Source: Desulfobulbaceae bacterium UBA5123 (GTDB lineage Bacteria > Desulfobacterota > Desulfobulbia > Desulfobulbales > UBA5123). Taken from it: a stretch of DNA of 6,033 nt. The translations under genes were made by a program, and so were the position numbers. The stretch covers positions 1-6,033 of the forward strand of contig DHYT01000205.1 of the NCBI GenBank assembly GCA_002415465.1, given 5' to 3'. This document shows positions 5,704 to 6,033 of this stretch, in pieces (position 1 is the stretch's first letter; each line of letters starts with the position of its first letter). Under the pieces are notes generated by a model. That model searched no databases and was not told the DNA's origin. It was given only the letters and a program-made list of their open reading frames with translations.

Positions 5704-6033
5704 ATGACCCACTGGCAAAAAATACTCCGCGCGAGCGTCACCTCGCCCCGGCAACTGGCCGAACGCTTCGATCTGAACATCGCCGGCCTTGCCGAGGTCG
5801 CAGACCACTACCCGATGCGGATCAACCCCTACTACCTGAGCTTGATCGAAAAGATTGGCGACCCGCTCTGGCTGCAGGCCGTCCCCGACCGCCGCGAACT
5901 CGATGACCGCGTCTGCCTGAACGACCCCCTCGACGAAGAGAACCTGAGCCCGGTACCCAACCTGGTCCACAAATATCCCGACCGGGCGCTCTTTCTGGTT
6001 TCCTCGCAATGCGCCATGTACTGCCGGTTCTGC
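5704..6033 (+). CDS. KamA-family radical SAM protein, N-terminal part
   Basis: This is the first 110 residues of a lysine 2,3-aminomutase-family (KamA/EpmB) enzyme: a PLP- and SAM-dependent [4Fe-4S] protein that moves an amino group from C2 to C3 of lysine, either free lysine or the lysine used to modify elongation factor P. Visible hallmarks are RINPYYLSLI (39-48), DPLDEENLSPVPNLVHKYPD (74-93) and CAMYCRFC (Cys103, Cys107, Cys110); the window ends exactly after the third cluster cysteine. The INPYYLSL block is more like KamA than E. coli EpmB, but the PLP lysine and substrate residues lie outside. ATG 5704 is the only usable start in frame back to a TGA at 5638. It has no Shine-Dalgarno sequence; the preceding bases are pyrimidine-rich. 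No efp or epmA gene is in view. Confidence 0.88.
   Translation, partial: MTHWQKILRASVTSPRQLAERFDLNIAGLAEVADHYPMRINPYYLSLIEKIGDPLWLQAVPDRRELDDRVCLNDPLDEENLSPVPNLVHKYPDRALFLVSSQCAMYCRFC

Overview
The window is GC-rich, dense chromosomal DNA from a Gram-negative-type bacterium. There is no rRNA, tRNA, CRISPR array, insertion sequence or phage gene. The gene mix (a DUF177-rpmF-plsX-fabH cluster, short PilZ proteins, a PflX-like radical SAM protein and a KamA-family enzyme) would fit a deltaproteobacterium (Desulfobacterota, perhaps Desulfobulbales-like). That placement is inference from gene content and style; no marker here proves it.

Minus strand, 1-2751: a compact operon transcribed toward position 1. 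A near-consensus sigma-70 promoter (TTGACA, 16-nt spacer, TATATT) drives a YceD/DUF177 protein (TTG start), ribosomal protein L32 (rpmF), the acyl-phosphate synthase PlsX, and FabH, which runs off the left edge. rpmF and plsX are 4 nt apart, and plsX and fabH overlap by ATGA. The cluster links a ribosome component and an rRNA-accumulation factor to the start of fatty acid and phospholipid synthesis. Just upstream on the same strand lies an unrecognised protein of about 170 residues with four predicted membrane segments.

Plus strand, 3299-4620: a 371-bp gene-free stretch carries a good forward promoter for the first of two tandem PilZ-domain paralogs. Both keep the RxxxR and DxSxxG c-di-GMP-binding motifs and share two further blocks, FYYADRxPWP and TVRRRSxxFGEL. 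The second has its own leader, with promoter-like hexamers, a 10-bp direct repeat and a strong AGGAGG site. Separate expression of the two is therefore likely.

Right end, 4602-6033: a PflX-like (COG1313) radical SAM gene on the minus strand overlaps the tail of the second PilZ gene by 19 bp, tail to tail. Divergent from it, across 148 bp, a KamA/lysine 2,3-aminomutase-family radical SAM gene begins. It is cut by the window end exactly at the third cysteine of its CxxxCxxC cluster motif.

Most of the window is well-known housekeeping content. The less ordinary parts are the PilZ pair with its extra motifs, the orphan membrane protein and several small regulatory-looking sequence elements. I see no convincing new multi-gene system.
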